From Methylobacterium sp. SyP6R (GTDB lineage Bacteria; Pseudomonadota; Alphaproteobacteria; Rhizobiales; Beijerinckiaceae), in contig NZ_JAAQRC020000001.1 in assembly GCF_019216885.1 (NCBI RefSeq), positions 744,001 through 808,000 on the forward strand: a stretch of 64,000 bases of DNA, written 5' to 3'. Below are positions 1 through 8,067 of the stretch, one piece after another. Within the stretch, counting starts at the first letter, position 1. Each line of letters begins with the position of its first letter. The position numbers and the translations under genes were made by a program. The notes under the pieces are model-generated. The model saw only the letters and a program-made list of their open reading frames with translations. It was not told the DNA's origin and searched no databases.

Positions 1-95
1 GATGAATGATCCGGCCGCCTCAAGTCCGATTAAGACTTGCACCGCTCGTCCCATCGTAGCCTTCGCCGAGATCACAGCAGCGCAGGTCGCAGACG

Positions 96-1619
96 ATGTC
101 CCTGGCAAGTCCATTCCTGGCCGCTCCGCTCCCGCGCGAGCGCGACAGCGCGAACGCCATCCCCGGGCGTGACGAGGGCCCGCTGGTGCCCCTCGTCGTC
201 GACCTCGACGGCACGCTCCTGCGCACCGACCTGCTGCTCGAGGGCGTCGTGGCGATCCTGCGCCGCAACGTCCTGATGCTGTTTGCGATGCTGGCCTGGC
301 TGCCGCGCGGCCGGGCCACTTTCAAGCGCCGGGTCGCCGAGCACGCCGCCCTCGACTTCGCCACCCTGCCGGCGAACGAGGAGTTGCTCGCCTATATCGA
401 GCTCCAGAAGACCCTCGGGCGCGAGATCGTGCTCGCGACCGCGGCCGACGAGCTGATGGCCCGCGGGATCGTCGAGCGCTTCCCGCTCTTCGACCGCGCG
501 GTGTCGAGCGACGGGCTCGTCAACCTGAAGGGCGAGGTCAAGGCGAAGCGCCTCGCCGCCCTGTTCCCGCGCGGCTTCGACTATGCGGGCAACGCCGCGG
601 TCGACCTGCCGATCTGGGCCCTCGCGCAGCGGGTGATCCTGGTCGAGACCCCGGCGAGCGTCGCCCGTGCCGCCCGGGCCGGCGGCCGCCCGTCCGAGGA
701 ATTCGCCGCCGCCCCGCGCCTGCGTGCCCTCGCCAAGGGCTTGCGGCTGCACCAATGGGCCAAGAACGGCCTCGTCTTCGTGCCGATGATGCTCGGCGGC
801 CTCGCCGGCAGCGCCGGGGCCTGGGCCGAGGCGTTCCTCGCCTTCGTGGCGCTCGGTCTCGTCGCGTCGGCGAGCTACCTCCTCAACGATCTCTGGGACC
901 TGCCGCACGACCGGGCGCACTGGTCGAAGCGCCACCGGCCGCTCGCGAGCGGGCGGCTGCCCCTGGCGACCGGCCTCGCCGCGACCGTCGGTGGCCTCGG
1001 CCTCGGCCTCGCCCTCGCCGCCGCCGGGGGACCGGCCCTGTTCGCCGCCATCGCGGCCTACCTCGCCGTGACGCTGGCCTATTCGTTCTCGCTGAAGCGC
1101 GTGCCGATGCTCGACGCGCTGGTCCTCGGCAGCCTGTTCACCCTGCGGCTCGTCATCGGCGTCGCGGCGGTGGGCGTGGCCTGGTCGCCCTGGCTCCTCA
1201 CCTTCTCGATGTTCCTGTTCACCTCGCTCTCCTTCGCCAAGCGCCACACCGAGCTGCGCGGGGCGGTCAGGCGCGGGCGCACCGGCCAGCTCTCGGGCCG
1301 CGGCTACCGCCCGGCCGACGAGCCGGTGGTGCTCGCCTTCGGGGTCGCGGCGGGGCTCGCCAGCATCGTGATCTTCATCCTCTACCTCGCCAACGAGGCG
1401 TTCCGGCACGCGGTCCTGTCGGCGCCGCTGGCACTCTGGATCTTCCCGATGGTGCTGGTGCTGTTCATGGGCCGGATCTGGCTGCTCGCCGGCCGCGACG
1501 AGCTCAACGACGATCCCGTCGCCTTCGCGGTCAAGGATCGGCCGTCCCTGGGCCTCGCCGGCATCGCCGCCCTGTCCTTCGCGGTCGCGGCCTTCGGCCT
1601 GCCCGGTTGGGGGTGGTGA
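96..1619 (+). CDS. UbiA-family prenyltransferase with N-terminal HAD domain
   Basis: This 507-residue protein joins two domains. The N-terminus (about residues 33-200) is HAD-like, with the nucleophile motif DLDGTLLRTD at residues 36-45. The C-terminal part is a multi-pass UbiA prenyltransferase with the Asp-rich motif NDLWDLPHDRAHW (near residue 263) and a YSFSLKR segment, the usual prenyl-diphosphate/Mg2+ site pattern. Such HAD-UbiA proteins resemble decaprenyl-phosphate phosphoribosyltransferase-type enzymes that attach polyprenyl groups to polar acceptors in the inner membrane. The true substrate cannot be read from sequence. The stop overlaps the start of the following GtrA gene, so the two are probably co-translated. 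Family assignment is firm; substrate is inference. Confidence 0.88.
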   Translation: MSLASPFLAAPLPRERDSANAIPGRDEGPLVPLVVDLDGTLLRTDLLLEGVVAILRRNVLMLFAMLAWLPRGRATFKRRVAEHAALDFATLPANEELLAYIELQKTLGREIVLATAADELMARGIVERFPLFDRAVSSDGLVNLKGEVKAKRLAALFPRGFDYAGNAAVDLPIWALAQRVILVETPASVARAARAGGRPSEEFAAAPRLRALAKGLRLHQWAKNGLVFVPMMLGGLAGSAGAWAEAFLAFVALGLVASASYLLNDLWDLPHDRAHWSKRHRPLASGRLPLATGLAATVGGLGLGLALAAAGGPALFAAIAAYLAVTLAYSFSLKRVPMLDALVLGSLFTLRLVIGVAAVGVAWSPWLLTFSMFLFTSLSFAKRHTELRGAVRRGRTGQLSGRGYRPADEPVVLAFGVAAGLASIVIFILYLANEAFRHAVLSAPLALWIFPMVLVLFMGRIWLLAGRDELNDDPVAFAVKDRPSLGLAGIAALSFAVAAFGLPGWGW

Positions 1620-2038
1620 TGTCGCCCGAGGTCGCCCGCTTCCTGATCGCCGGCGGCTCGGCCGCCGCGATCAACTGGCTTGCCCGCATCGCCCTGTCGT
1701 GGGTGATGCCGTACGTCGCCTCGATGCTGGTCGCCTACGGGATCGGCATGGCGGCGGGGTTCTGGCTCTACCGCACCTTCGTGTTCCGGGGCGCCGCGAC
1801 CGGCCGTCTCCCCCGCCAGGTGGCCGTCTTCGTCGCCGTCAACGCGGTCGGGGCCGGCGTGGTGCTGGGGGTGAGCGCGGCCCTGGTCGCCGCGCTCGCC
1901 GGGTTGGTGCCGGCGGTACCGCTGCCGGTGGCGGAGGCGCTCGGCCACGGCGCCGGCATCGCGGCCGGCGCGGTGTCGAACTATTTCGGCCACCAGATCC
2001 TGACCTTCGGCGCGCGCCGCGGCCCGGTCGAAGCCTGA
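1619..2038 (+). CDS. GtrA-family membrane protein
   Basis: This is a 139-residue protein with about four hydrophobic helices. The start shares one base with the stop of the UbiA-HAD gene (TGATG). The opening segment VARFLIAGGSAAAINW and the FWLYRTFVFRG motif between helices 2 and 3 are typical of GtrA/DPMS-type small membrane proteins, which help flip or anchor polyprenyl-linked sugars for cell-surface glycan synthesis. Coupling to a UbiA-type prenyltransferase and a downstream convergent GT-C-like protein supports a role in lipid-linked sugar metabolism. A longer open frame runs upstream inside the UbiA gene, but it is out of frame with that gene and is not the real N-terminus. Confidence 0.85.
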   Translation: MSPEVARFLIAGGSAAAINWLARIALSWVMPYVASMLVAYGIGMAAGFWLYRTFVFRGAATGRLPRQVAVFVAVNAVGAGVVLGVSAALVAALAGLVPAVPLPVAEALGHGAGIAAGAVSNYFGHQILTFGARRGPVEA

Positions 2039-2042
2039 AGGC

Positions 2043-3281
2043 TCAGATCTTGTAGAGGCTGGTCAGCAGGGTCACCGCCGCGTTGGCGAGGATGCCCCAT
2101 GTGACGAGGAGCGGCAGGGCCGCGAAGGCCCGGGGCCGCTCGCCGCGCACCAACAGCACGATCAGGATCGGCAGCCAGTCGAGGGTGTAGCGCTGGGTGG
2201 CGGTCTGGTCGGCGCCGTTCGAGTGGTAGAGCAGGGTGATGCCGGCGATGACCGCGATCACCACGGCGCCCGCCGCGAAGACCCGGTCGAGGCGGGCGTA
2301 GAACGCGAGCAGCAGCCACGGGCACATCACCAGCAGGGCCGAGCCCGAGCGGTCGATGCCGGTGAGCTGGGTCAGGTACGGCCCGCCGAACTCGAAATGG
2401 ATGCCCTGGAGGAACAGGTAGAGGGTGTTGAACAGGAGGTAGTCGCGCGAGAACAGCCCGACTTCGGTGATGCGCCGCCAGATGAAGCCGGCGCTGCCGG
2501 GATTGTGGATGAACGCGTAGCCGGTCTCGGTCGGACTGCCGAAGCGGGCGTAATTGTAGGCGAAGTAGGCGACGAGGGCGGCCGCGACCGGGATTCCGGC
2601 GAGCAGCACCGGGCGCACCAGATTCCGCGCGGTCTCGCGCCACTCCCCGCGCCAGCCCTCGTGCCGCGGCAGCGCCAGCACGAGCAGGAACACGGGATAG
2701 AAGATCGCCATCTGCCGGCACAGGAAGGCGAGCGCCACGAACAGCCCGGCGAGCGGCAGCGAGCGCCGGCAGATCACCGCCCACAGGCTGAGGGTTGTCA
2801 TCAGGAAGCCGACCGACTGGGCGTAGAACCACACTCCCTCCGAGCGCAGGGTGACCTGGAACAGCGGGCTGGCAAAGGCGATGGCCGCGATGAGCCAGAG
2901 CGCGTCCGGATCCTCGACGTCGAGGGCGCGCAAGATGCGGTGCCAGGCCCACAGGCTCAAGGCCGCGAGGGCGAGCGCCAGCAGCACGAAGCCCTTGAAG
3001 CCGGGAAACCCGAACACGGCCACGAAGGGCAGGGCGACCAGGGCCGGCAGCGGCGGGAAGATCACGTAGGTGCGGCCCTGGAACAGGGCGCAATCGATCT
3101 CCGGGCAGCTCTCGATCCAGAGCCGACCGTGCAGGAACGCGTCGGCGAGGGCCCCGTGCGAGTTGAGGCCGGGATCGCGAAACACCCCCCGCAGGATCAG
3201 GAGGCCGAGCAGCGCCAGGCCGCCGAGCCCGGCGAGGACGGCGAGCGCCCGGTTGCGGTTGTCCTCGGAACTGCGCTGCAT
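2043..3281 (-). CDS. Multi-pass membrane protein, GT-C glycosyltransferase-like
   Basis: This protein of about 412 residues has roughly ten or more hydrophobic segments. It begins with a short charged tail (MQRSSEDNRNR) and a first transmembrane helix. An early periplasmic-type loop contains an acidic/aromatic stretch (ESCPEIDCALFQG, then FPPLP), and later loops carry RYTLDW. This architecture is seen in uncharacterised GT-C-like or DUF2029-type mannosyl/arabinosyl transferases that use polyprenyl-phosphate sugars. It is convergent with the UbiA-GtrA pair and ends four bases from it, consistent with a shared surface-glycan theme. The ATG at 3281 is preferred over an in-frame TTG at 3344, whose extension is low-complexity. 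Enzymatic activity is inference only. Confidence 0.6.
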   Translation of the reverse strand: MQRSSEDNRNRALAVLAGLGGLALLGLLILRGVFRDPGLNSHGALADAFLHGRLWIESCPEIDCALFQGRTYVIFPPLPALVALPFVAVFGFPGFKGFVLLALALAALSLWAWHRILRALDVEDPDALWLIAAIAFASPLFQVTLRSEGVWFYAQSVGFLMTTLSLWAVICRRSLPLAGLFVALAFLCRQMAIFYPVFLLVLALPRHEGWRGEWRETARNLVRPVLLAGIPVAAALVAYFAYNYARFGSPTETGYAFIHNPGSAGFIWRRITEVGLFSRDYLLFNTLYLFLQGIHFEFGGPYLTQLTGIDRSGSALLVMCPWLLLAFYARLDRVFAAGAVVIAVIAGITLLYHSNGADQTATQRYTLDWLPILIVLLVRGERPRAFAALPLLVTWGILANAAVTLLTSLYKI

Positions 3282-3449
3282 GGGGGCCTGGGAGCTTGAG
3301 GGGGCGAGCGGTGCCGTGGCCGGCGATCCTTTCTTCACCCTCAAGCTTAATCGGGACTTTCGCGGCGGAGGCTTTTCCGGTGCGGGGTCCCGGCCGGCGC
3401 CGATCCTGCGGGAGAGCCGGAAGCCCCGGCTCCCCCGCCGTTCAGGCCC

Positions 3450-4235
3450 TCACTGCGCCGTCCAGCCGCCATCCACCGTGAGGTTGCTGCCGGTGATCTG
3501 GCTCGCCGCGTCCGAGCACAGGAACGTCGCGACGGCCGCGACCTGCTCCACGGTGACGAATTCCTTGGTCGGCTGGGCCTTCAGCAGCACCTCGTCGATC
3601 ACCTGGTCCTTGGTCAGGCCGCGGGCCTTCATGGTGTCGGGGATCTGCGCCTCGACCAGCGGCGTCCAGACGTAGCCGGGCGAGATGCAGTTGACGGTGA
3701 TCTTGTGAGTCGCGAGTTCGAGCGCCGCGGTCTTGGTCAGGCCGGCGATGCCGTGCTTGGCCGCCACATAGGCCGACTTGAAGGGCGAGGCGACGAGGGA
3801 ATGCGCCGAGGCGGTGTTGATGATCCGGCCCCAGCCCCGCTGCTTCATGCCGGGAATCGCCGCCCGCATGGTGTGGAAGGCCGAGGACAGGTTGATCGCG
3901 ATGATCTGGTCCCACTTCTCGACCGGGAATTCCTCGATCGCCGAGACGTACTGGATGCCCGCGTTGTTGACCAGGATGTCGACCGCGCCGAATTCTTTTT
4001 CGGCCTCGGCCACCATGGCGGCGATCTCGTCGCCCTTGCTCATGTCGGCGCCGGAATAGACCGCGCGGACGCCGAACTCGGCTTCGATGCCGGCCCGCTC
4101 CTTCTCGATCGCCTCCGGCTTGCCGAAGCCGTTGATCATCACGTTGGCGCCCTGTTGCGCCAGACCCCGCGCGATGGCGAGGCCGATGCCGCTCGTCGAG
4201 CCGGTGACGAGGGCGGTCTTGGTTTTCAGCGACAT
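3450..4235 (-). CDS. bdhA: D-3-hydroxybutyrate dehydrogenase (SDR)
   Basis: This 261-residue classical short-chain dehydrogenase interconverts 3-hydroxybutyrate and acetoacetate with NAD(H). Visible motifs are the Rossmann glycine motif TGSTSGIG (residues 11-18), NNAG near residue 90, the catalytic Ser in NTASAHS, and YVAAK. The TVDGGW C-terminus is typical of the family. The HSLVASPFKSAYVAAKHG stretch and the long QIPDTMKARGL substrate lid match 3-hydroxybutyrate dehydrogenases rather than generic SDRs. It lies 12 bases behind acetoacetate decarboxylase in a three-gene operon, which supports a ketone-body/PHB-monomer role. Confidence in the family is high and in the substrate good. Confidence 0.9.
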   Translation of the reverse strand: MSLKTKTALVTGSTSGIGLAIARGLAQQGANVMINGFGKPEAIEKERAGIEAEFGVRAVYSGADMSKGDEIAAMVAEAEKEFGAVDILVNNAGIQYVSAIEEFPVEKWDQIIAINLSSAFHTMRAAIPGMKQRGWGRIINTASAHSLVASPFKSAYVAAKHGIAGLTKTAALELATHKITVNCISPGYVWTPLVEAQIPDTMKARGLTKDQVIDEVLLKAQPTKEFVTVEQVAAVATFLCSDAASQITGSNLTVDGGWTAQ

Positions 4236-4247
4236 GACGAGGTCTCC

Positions 4248-4991
4248 TCAGGCCAAATAGTCGTGCAGCACGTGGCCGTACGGCAGGGTGAAATCGACGA
4301 TCTGGTGGCGGGCGCGCACGATCTTGCGCACCGGCAGGTCGGCGACGCGGCAATTGACGTGCGGGATCAGGTGCAGCCGGGCCTCGCCCTCCCAGGCGCC
4401 GTGGACATGGATGTCCTGGAGGCGGTAGCCGACGAGTTGGGCCACCTTCACCCCGCCATCGACGTCCGGGATCAACTTCAGGTTGACGTTGAGCTGGCCG
4501 ATGCCGTCACGGACCTTGTCGAGCTGGTCCTCCAGGCTGCGGTGCTTGTAGGTCATCGTGCCCATCGCCACCCGCTCCTCGTCGTAATGAAGGGTGCCGG
4601 TCAGCGTGTCCTTCATCACCTTGAGCCGGGGCACGCCGTACTTCTTGGGAAAACCCCAGATCTCGCGGCCGGCGGTGATCGGCGGCTCGTCGTCGAGATA
4701 CATCTGGACCGAGTAGTTGCACGGCTCGCCCTTGTAAGTCGCGACGATGGCCGAACCGCTCTCCTCGTAATCGCCGAAGCCGGAGGAATCCGGCATCTTC
4801 ATCCACTCGTAATAGGCGAGGTTGCCGGGCGCCGGCTCGAGCGGCTCGGGCAGCGCGGCCCGCAGCGCGTCCGGGTCGGTCTCGTAGGTGATGATCAGGT
4901 ATTCGCGCCGCAGGAAGCGGTACGGCCCGTGCGGATAGCTCGGGCTGAAGGACGGCATCGAGGGGGCTTTCAGGATCTCGTCGCGGGTCAT
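4248..4991 (-). CDS. adc: Acetoacetate decarboxylase
   Basis: This is a 247-residue protein of the Adc family, which converts acetoacetate to acetone and CO2 through a Schiff base on lysine. The segment GREIWGFPKKYGVPRLK holds the catalytic lysine pair, and an acidic YEESGSA segment lies upstream, as in characterised members. The PHGPYRF N-terminus and the final PYGHVLHDYLA are also typical. It is the middle gene of patatin - adc - bdhA, with gaps of 20 and 12 bases, so one transcript is likely. The context suggests a branch disposing of acetoacetate formed from 3-hydroxybutyrate. In alphaproteobacteria some relatives act on other beta-keto acids, so the in vivo substrate is inferred. Confidence 0.9.
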   Translation of the reverse strand: MTRDEILKAPSMPSFSPSYPHGPYRFLRREYLIITYETDPDALRAALPEPLEPAPGNLAYYEWMKMPDSSGFGDYEESGSAIVATYKGEPCNYSVQMYLDDEPPITAGREIWGFPKKYGVPRLKVMKDTLTGTLHYDEERVAMGTMTYKHRSLEDQLDKVRDGIGQLNVNLKLIPDVDGGVKVAQLVGYRLQDIHVHGAWEGEARLHLIPHVNCRVADLPVRKIVRARHQIVDFTLPYGHVLHDYLA

Positions 4992-5011
4992 GCGTCGTTC
5001 CTCGTCCAGGG

Positions 5012-6163
5012 TCAGTCCCGCGCGTCGCGGGTGAGGTCGAACACGGTCACGCCGAGATCGGGCCGGCAGCGCTCGATCCAGTGGCGGTGGCGCAGGGACC
5101 GGCGCACGTCGTTGCGGCCGGCCTTCCAGTGCTCCAGCATCGTGGTGCGCGAGAACTCGTAGTCCTTGGCGTCGCTCTCGTAGTTCTTGGCGCGGTAGAT
5201 CAGCTGCAGGATCGTCACCGCATTCTGGTGGCTCACCTCCGACAGGAAGGCGACGTCGGGATCCTGGCGCAGTTCGGGCGGCAGCTTGTCGAGCAGGCGG
5301 CGGAGCGCGGTCTTGGCCTTGTGGATCTCGATCTGGTCGTTGGTGTTGAGCCGGGTGCGGCTGGAGAAGCGGATGTCCTTCTCGCGCTCGGCCGCCTCCG
5401 ACAGGGTGCGGGGGAGCGGCCCCCGGGCGCTGAACAGGTCGACCTGGAACACCGCGAGGTCGCGGAATCGCTCCTCGTCCAGCACGTATTGCAATGGCGT
5501 GTTCGAGACGATGCCGCCGTCCCAGTAGAGTTCGCCGTCGATCTCCACCGGCGGGAAGCCCGGCGGCAGGGCGCCCGAAGCCATGATGTGCTCAGGCCCG
5601 ATCCGCTCGCGGGAATTGTCGAAATAGACGAAGTTGCCGGTGCGGATGTTGACCGCGCCGACGCTGAGCCGCGTCTCGCATGCGTTGATCCGCTCGAAGT
5701 CGATCAGCTCCGCGAGCGTCTGCCGCAAGGGGGTGGTGTCGTAGTAGCTCAGCGCCTGGGGGGCGCCGGCCGGGTAGAGCGGGGCGGGGGGAAAGCGCGG
5801 CGCGAAGAAGCCCGGCACCCCGACCGTCGCCCCGAAGGCGGCGCTCCAGGCGTTGAACACCTCGCGGGCCTGCTCGCCGGGAAACCACGGCGAGACGGTG
5901 ATGCCCGACGACACCTTGTCCCAGAACGCCCTCAGCCGCTCGACCCGGCGCCCGGGCGGGTTCCCGGCGATGAGCGCGGCGTTGATCGCTCCGATCGAGA
6001 TGCCGGCGACCCAGTCGGGTGAGAGCGCGGCGTCCTGCATCGCCTCGGCGACGCCGGCCTGATAGGAGCCTAAAGCCCCGCCGCCCTGCAGCACCAGCAC
6101 CCGGCACTCGTCGTCGTCTCGCCGGCTGTCCGGTTTCCGCACCGCCCGATCCCGCTCGTCCAT
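5012..6163 (-). CDS. Patatin-like phospholipase, DUF3734 type
   Basis: This is a 383-residue patatin-like serine hydrolase with a C-terminal DUF3734-type extension. The oxyanion-hole motif is LQGGGALGSYQAG (about residues 24-36), the nucleophile elbow is GISIG, and the dyad aspartate lies in YWDGGIVSNTP. The C-terminal region contains the family-typical IYRAKNYESDAKDYEFSR. The open frame extends far upstream to 7633, but that part is the antisense shadow of the DUF2336 gene, so the ATG at 6163 is used. It heads the adc-bdhA operon. This grouping recurs in Methylobacterium-like genomes, which suggests a role in intracellular polyester or lipid turnover; that link is inference. Confidence 0.85.
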   Translation of the reverse strand: MDERDRAVRKPDSRRDDDECRVLVLQGGGALGSYQAGVAEAMQDAALSPDWVAGISIGAINAALIAGNPPGRRVERLRAFWDKVSSGITVSPWFPGEQAREVFNAWSAAFGATVGVPGFFAPRFPPAPLYPAGAPQALSYYDTTPLRQTLAELIDFERINACETRLSVGAVNIRTGNFVYFDNSRERIGPEHIMASGALPPGFPPVEIDGELYWDGGIVSNTPLQYVLDEERFRDLAVFQVDLFSARGPLPRTLSEAAEREKDIRFSSRTRLNTNDQIEIHKAKTALRRLLDKLPPELRQDPDVAFLSEVSHQNAVTILQLIYRAKNYESDAKDYEFSRTTMLEHWKAGRNDVRRSLRHRHWIERCRPDLGVTVFDLTRDARD

Positions 6164-6403
6164 AAGGCCTCCGCTGGCCGCCGCGCGAATCTCGGCGGTT
6201 AGATGATGCTGCACTGCCGCATGACAAGCCCGGCGCCGGTTCCCGTCGCGCCGCGCAGCGGATCTCGCGGGATCGCCGATCGGAGCGGGAGCCGGCCTTG
6301 CTCCGGATTCGCGACCCCGCCCCTGAATCCGGCCCGCCGCTAAGGCCCGTGTAACCATCGCGGCCGTAGCGTGCCGCAAGGTTCGTGACAGGATTTTCGC
6401 CCG

Positions 6404-7438
6404 ATGGCGTCGGCCGCGGCTTCCCGACCCGAGACACTTCGCCGACCCGAGAGATTTCGCCGGCCCGAGAGACTTCGCCAACCCGCGAGCGTCCCGCCGG
6501 CGGTGTCGCTCTCCGACCTCGTCGAGGCGGCCGAGCGGGTCTCGGACGCGGGGCGGGCCCTCGACGGCGTGGCCGATCTCCTGGTGGCCCGGTCCGGCGG
6601 GCTCTCGGTCCTTGAGGTCGGCGCCTTCGACGAGGTGATGACGGTGCTCGCCGATGGCGCCGGCACCGGATCGCGCGGGCGGCTCGCCCGCCAGGTCGTC
6701 GCGCTCCCCCGGCCGCCGCGCAAGCTGGCGCGGCGGCTCGCCTGCGATCCCGAGGCGAGCGTCGCGGTGCCGGTGCTCGCGCGCTGCGCCGCCCTTTCCG
6801 ACGAGGTGCTGCTGCACGTCGCCCGCAGCCGCGGGCCGGTGCATCTCGCGGCGATCGCCCGGCGCGAGACGGTCGCCGCCCGTGTGGCGGATACGCTCGC
6901 CGAACGGGGCGACCAGGCGGTGATGACCACGCTCATCGCCAATCGCGGGGCGCGGCTCTCGCTCCTCGCCCTCACGCTCCTGTCCGAGCGGATGGAGGAC
7001 CGGGACCGCCTCGCGGCCGGGCTGGAGTCCCGCGGCGGCCTGCTGCCGCGCCAGCGCGACGCGCTCCTGCGGCCCGCCGCCCGCCCCGGTCCGGCCCGGC
7101 GCGCCGCCGAGGCGGTCGCCCTGCGGGTCCGGCTCGGTCTCGACGAGGCCGACCTGCGCCTCTGGCTCGCGGAGGACCGGACGGAAGAGGCGCTGATCGG
7201 CCTTGCCCACCTCGCCGGCACTTCCCCCGAACGGATGCGGGCAGCCCACCGCGCGACCGGCCTCAACGCCCTGGCGCTGATCGTGCGGGCGGCGGACCTG
7301 CGGCTCGCGACGCTCGGCGCCTATCTGCGCGCCCGCCCCGGCCCCGCCCCGACGGCGGAGGCGGCGGGTGCCGCGGTGCAGGCCTACCGGGCCGTCACGG
7401 TGGCGCGGGCGCGGGAACTGGTGGCGGAGCAATCCTGA
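6404..7438 (+). CDS. DUF2336 domain-containing protein
   Basis: This 344-residue, largely alpha-helical, Ala/Arg/Leu-rich protein lacks signal peptide and membrane segments. From residue 35 the sequence has the periodic helix pairs of DUF2336 proteins (for example LARQVVALPRPPRKLARRLACDPEASVAVPVLARC, then DTLAERGDQAVMTTLIANRGARLS), a family common in Rhizobiales and of unknown function. The N-terminus is odd: residues 9-27 hold about three tandem copies of a Glu/Arg-Leu/Phe-Arg-Arg-Pro hexapeptide, encoded by an 18-base DNA repeat. It is divergent from the patatin operon. Function unknown. Confidence 0.8.
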   Translation: MASAAASRPETLRRPERFRRPERLRQPASVPPAVSLSDLVEAAERVSDAGRALDGVADLLVARSGGLSVLEVGAFDEVMTVLADGAGTGSRGRLARQVVALPRPPRKLARRLACDPEASVAVPVLARCAALSDEVLLHVARSRGPVHLAAIARRETVAARVADTLAERGDQAVMTTLIANRGARLSLLALTLLSERMEDRDRLAAGLESRGGLLPRQRDALLRPAARPGPARRAAEAVALRVRLGLDEADLRLWLAEDRTEEALIGLAHLAGTSPERMRAAHRATGLNALALIVRAADLRLATLGAYLRARPGPAPTAEAAGAAVQAYRAVTVARARELVAEQS

Positions 7439-7528
7439 CCTGATTATATACCGCGTCTCGGAAGAAATCCCGATCTTCGACGGCTCGGCTGGGCCGCTGG
7501 CCAAGCCGGATTTCCTCCGTACCGCGCT

Positions 7529-7698
7529 ATACCAACGGTCGTTGAAAACGACCTTTGGTTCCGTTCTCGAATTTTCGCCAAGCCCAAGGTTCCGGACATC
7601 TGGGCTTGGTGTCGAAAATTCGAGATGGCTCAACGGCCCCGTCGATCTCGGGCCTGCCCGAGATCGAATCGATGCGTCAGCATCTTAGGCGTTGGTAT
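7529..7698. repeat. MITE-like palindromic repeat element
   Basis: The 629-base gap 7439-8067 has no supported gene but contains a compact 170-base element. Its ends are the inverted pair ATACCAACG (7529-7537) and CGTTGGTAT (7690-7698). Inside are a long near-perfect stem (TCGAATTTTCG plus CCAAGCCCA at 7567-7586, pairing with 7601-7623) and a second stem around 7643-7666 (CGATCTCGGGC / GCCCGAGATCG). TA-rich bases flank both ends. Terminal inverted repeats, small size and lack of coding capacity are MITE-like. The mobilising transposase is not visible. Confidence 0.6.
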
Positions 7699-8067
7699 TA
7701 GTCCCGGAATGAGGTTGCGCGTGGGATCGCGTGCCCGAGGCCGTCGATTCCGATCCAACAGATCACATAGAGGTCGCGGCCGGCAAAGCCCCGCACCACG
7801 GGCTCTGTGCCACTCTCGGTGATGTCCGGCGCCGGTCGGACCGATCGGAATCTCCGTTCGTCCGTAACTCTGTTCTGTCTGATCTATCCTGAAGGAGGGC
7901 AGTCCAGAGGCTAGGCTTTTCGGCCTATCTCCCGACAATCCTGGTCGTCGTCTCTCGCAGGAAACCGTTAGATTGACTGATCTCTGGACATGACCGCGAG
8001 ACCTTCAGACCTCGTTAACCGGTTTCGGAAACAGATGGTCACGATCCTCAACTCCCGGTCGTGATCC

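Noticed and set aside
72..1409. 445-residue minus-strand open frame
   Set aside because: It is antisense to the UbiA-HAD gene, Arg/Glu/Gly-rich with no family features. Long shadow frames are common at this GC content.
6164..7633. N-terminal extension of the patatin frame to 873 residues
   Set aside because: It lies antisense to the DUF2336 gene and is Arg/Ala/Gly-rich; the patatin domain starts at 6163.
7643..7666. Stem-loop considered as a possible tRNA or riboswitch
   Set aside because: No cloverleaf arms or T-arm; it is an internal stem of the MITE-like repeat.
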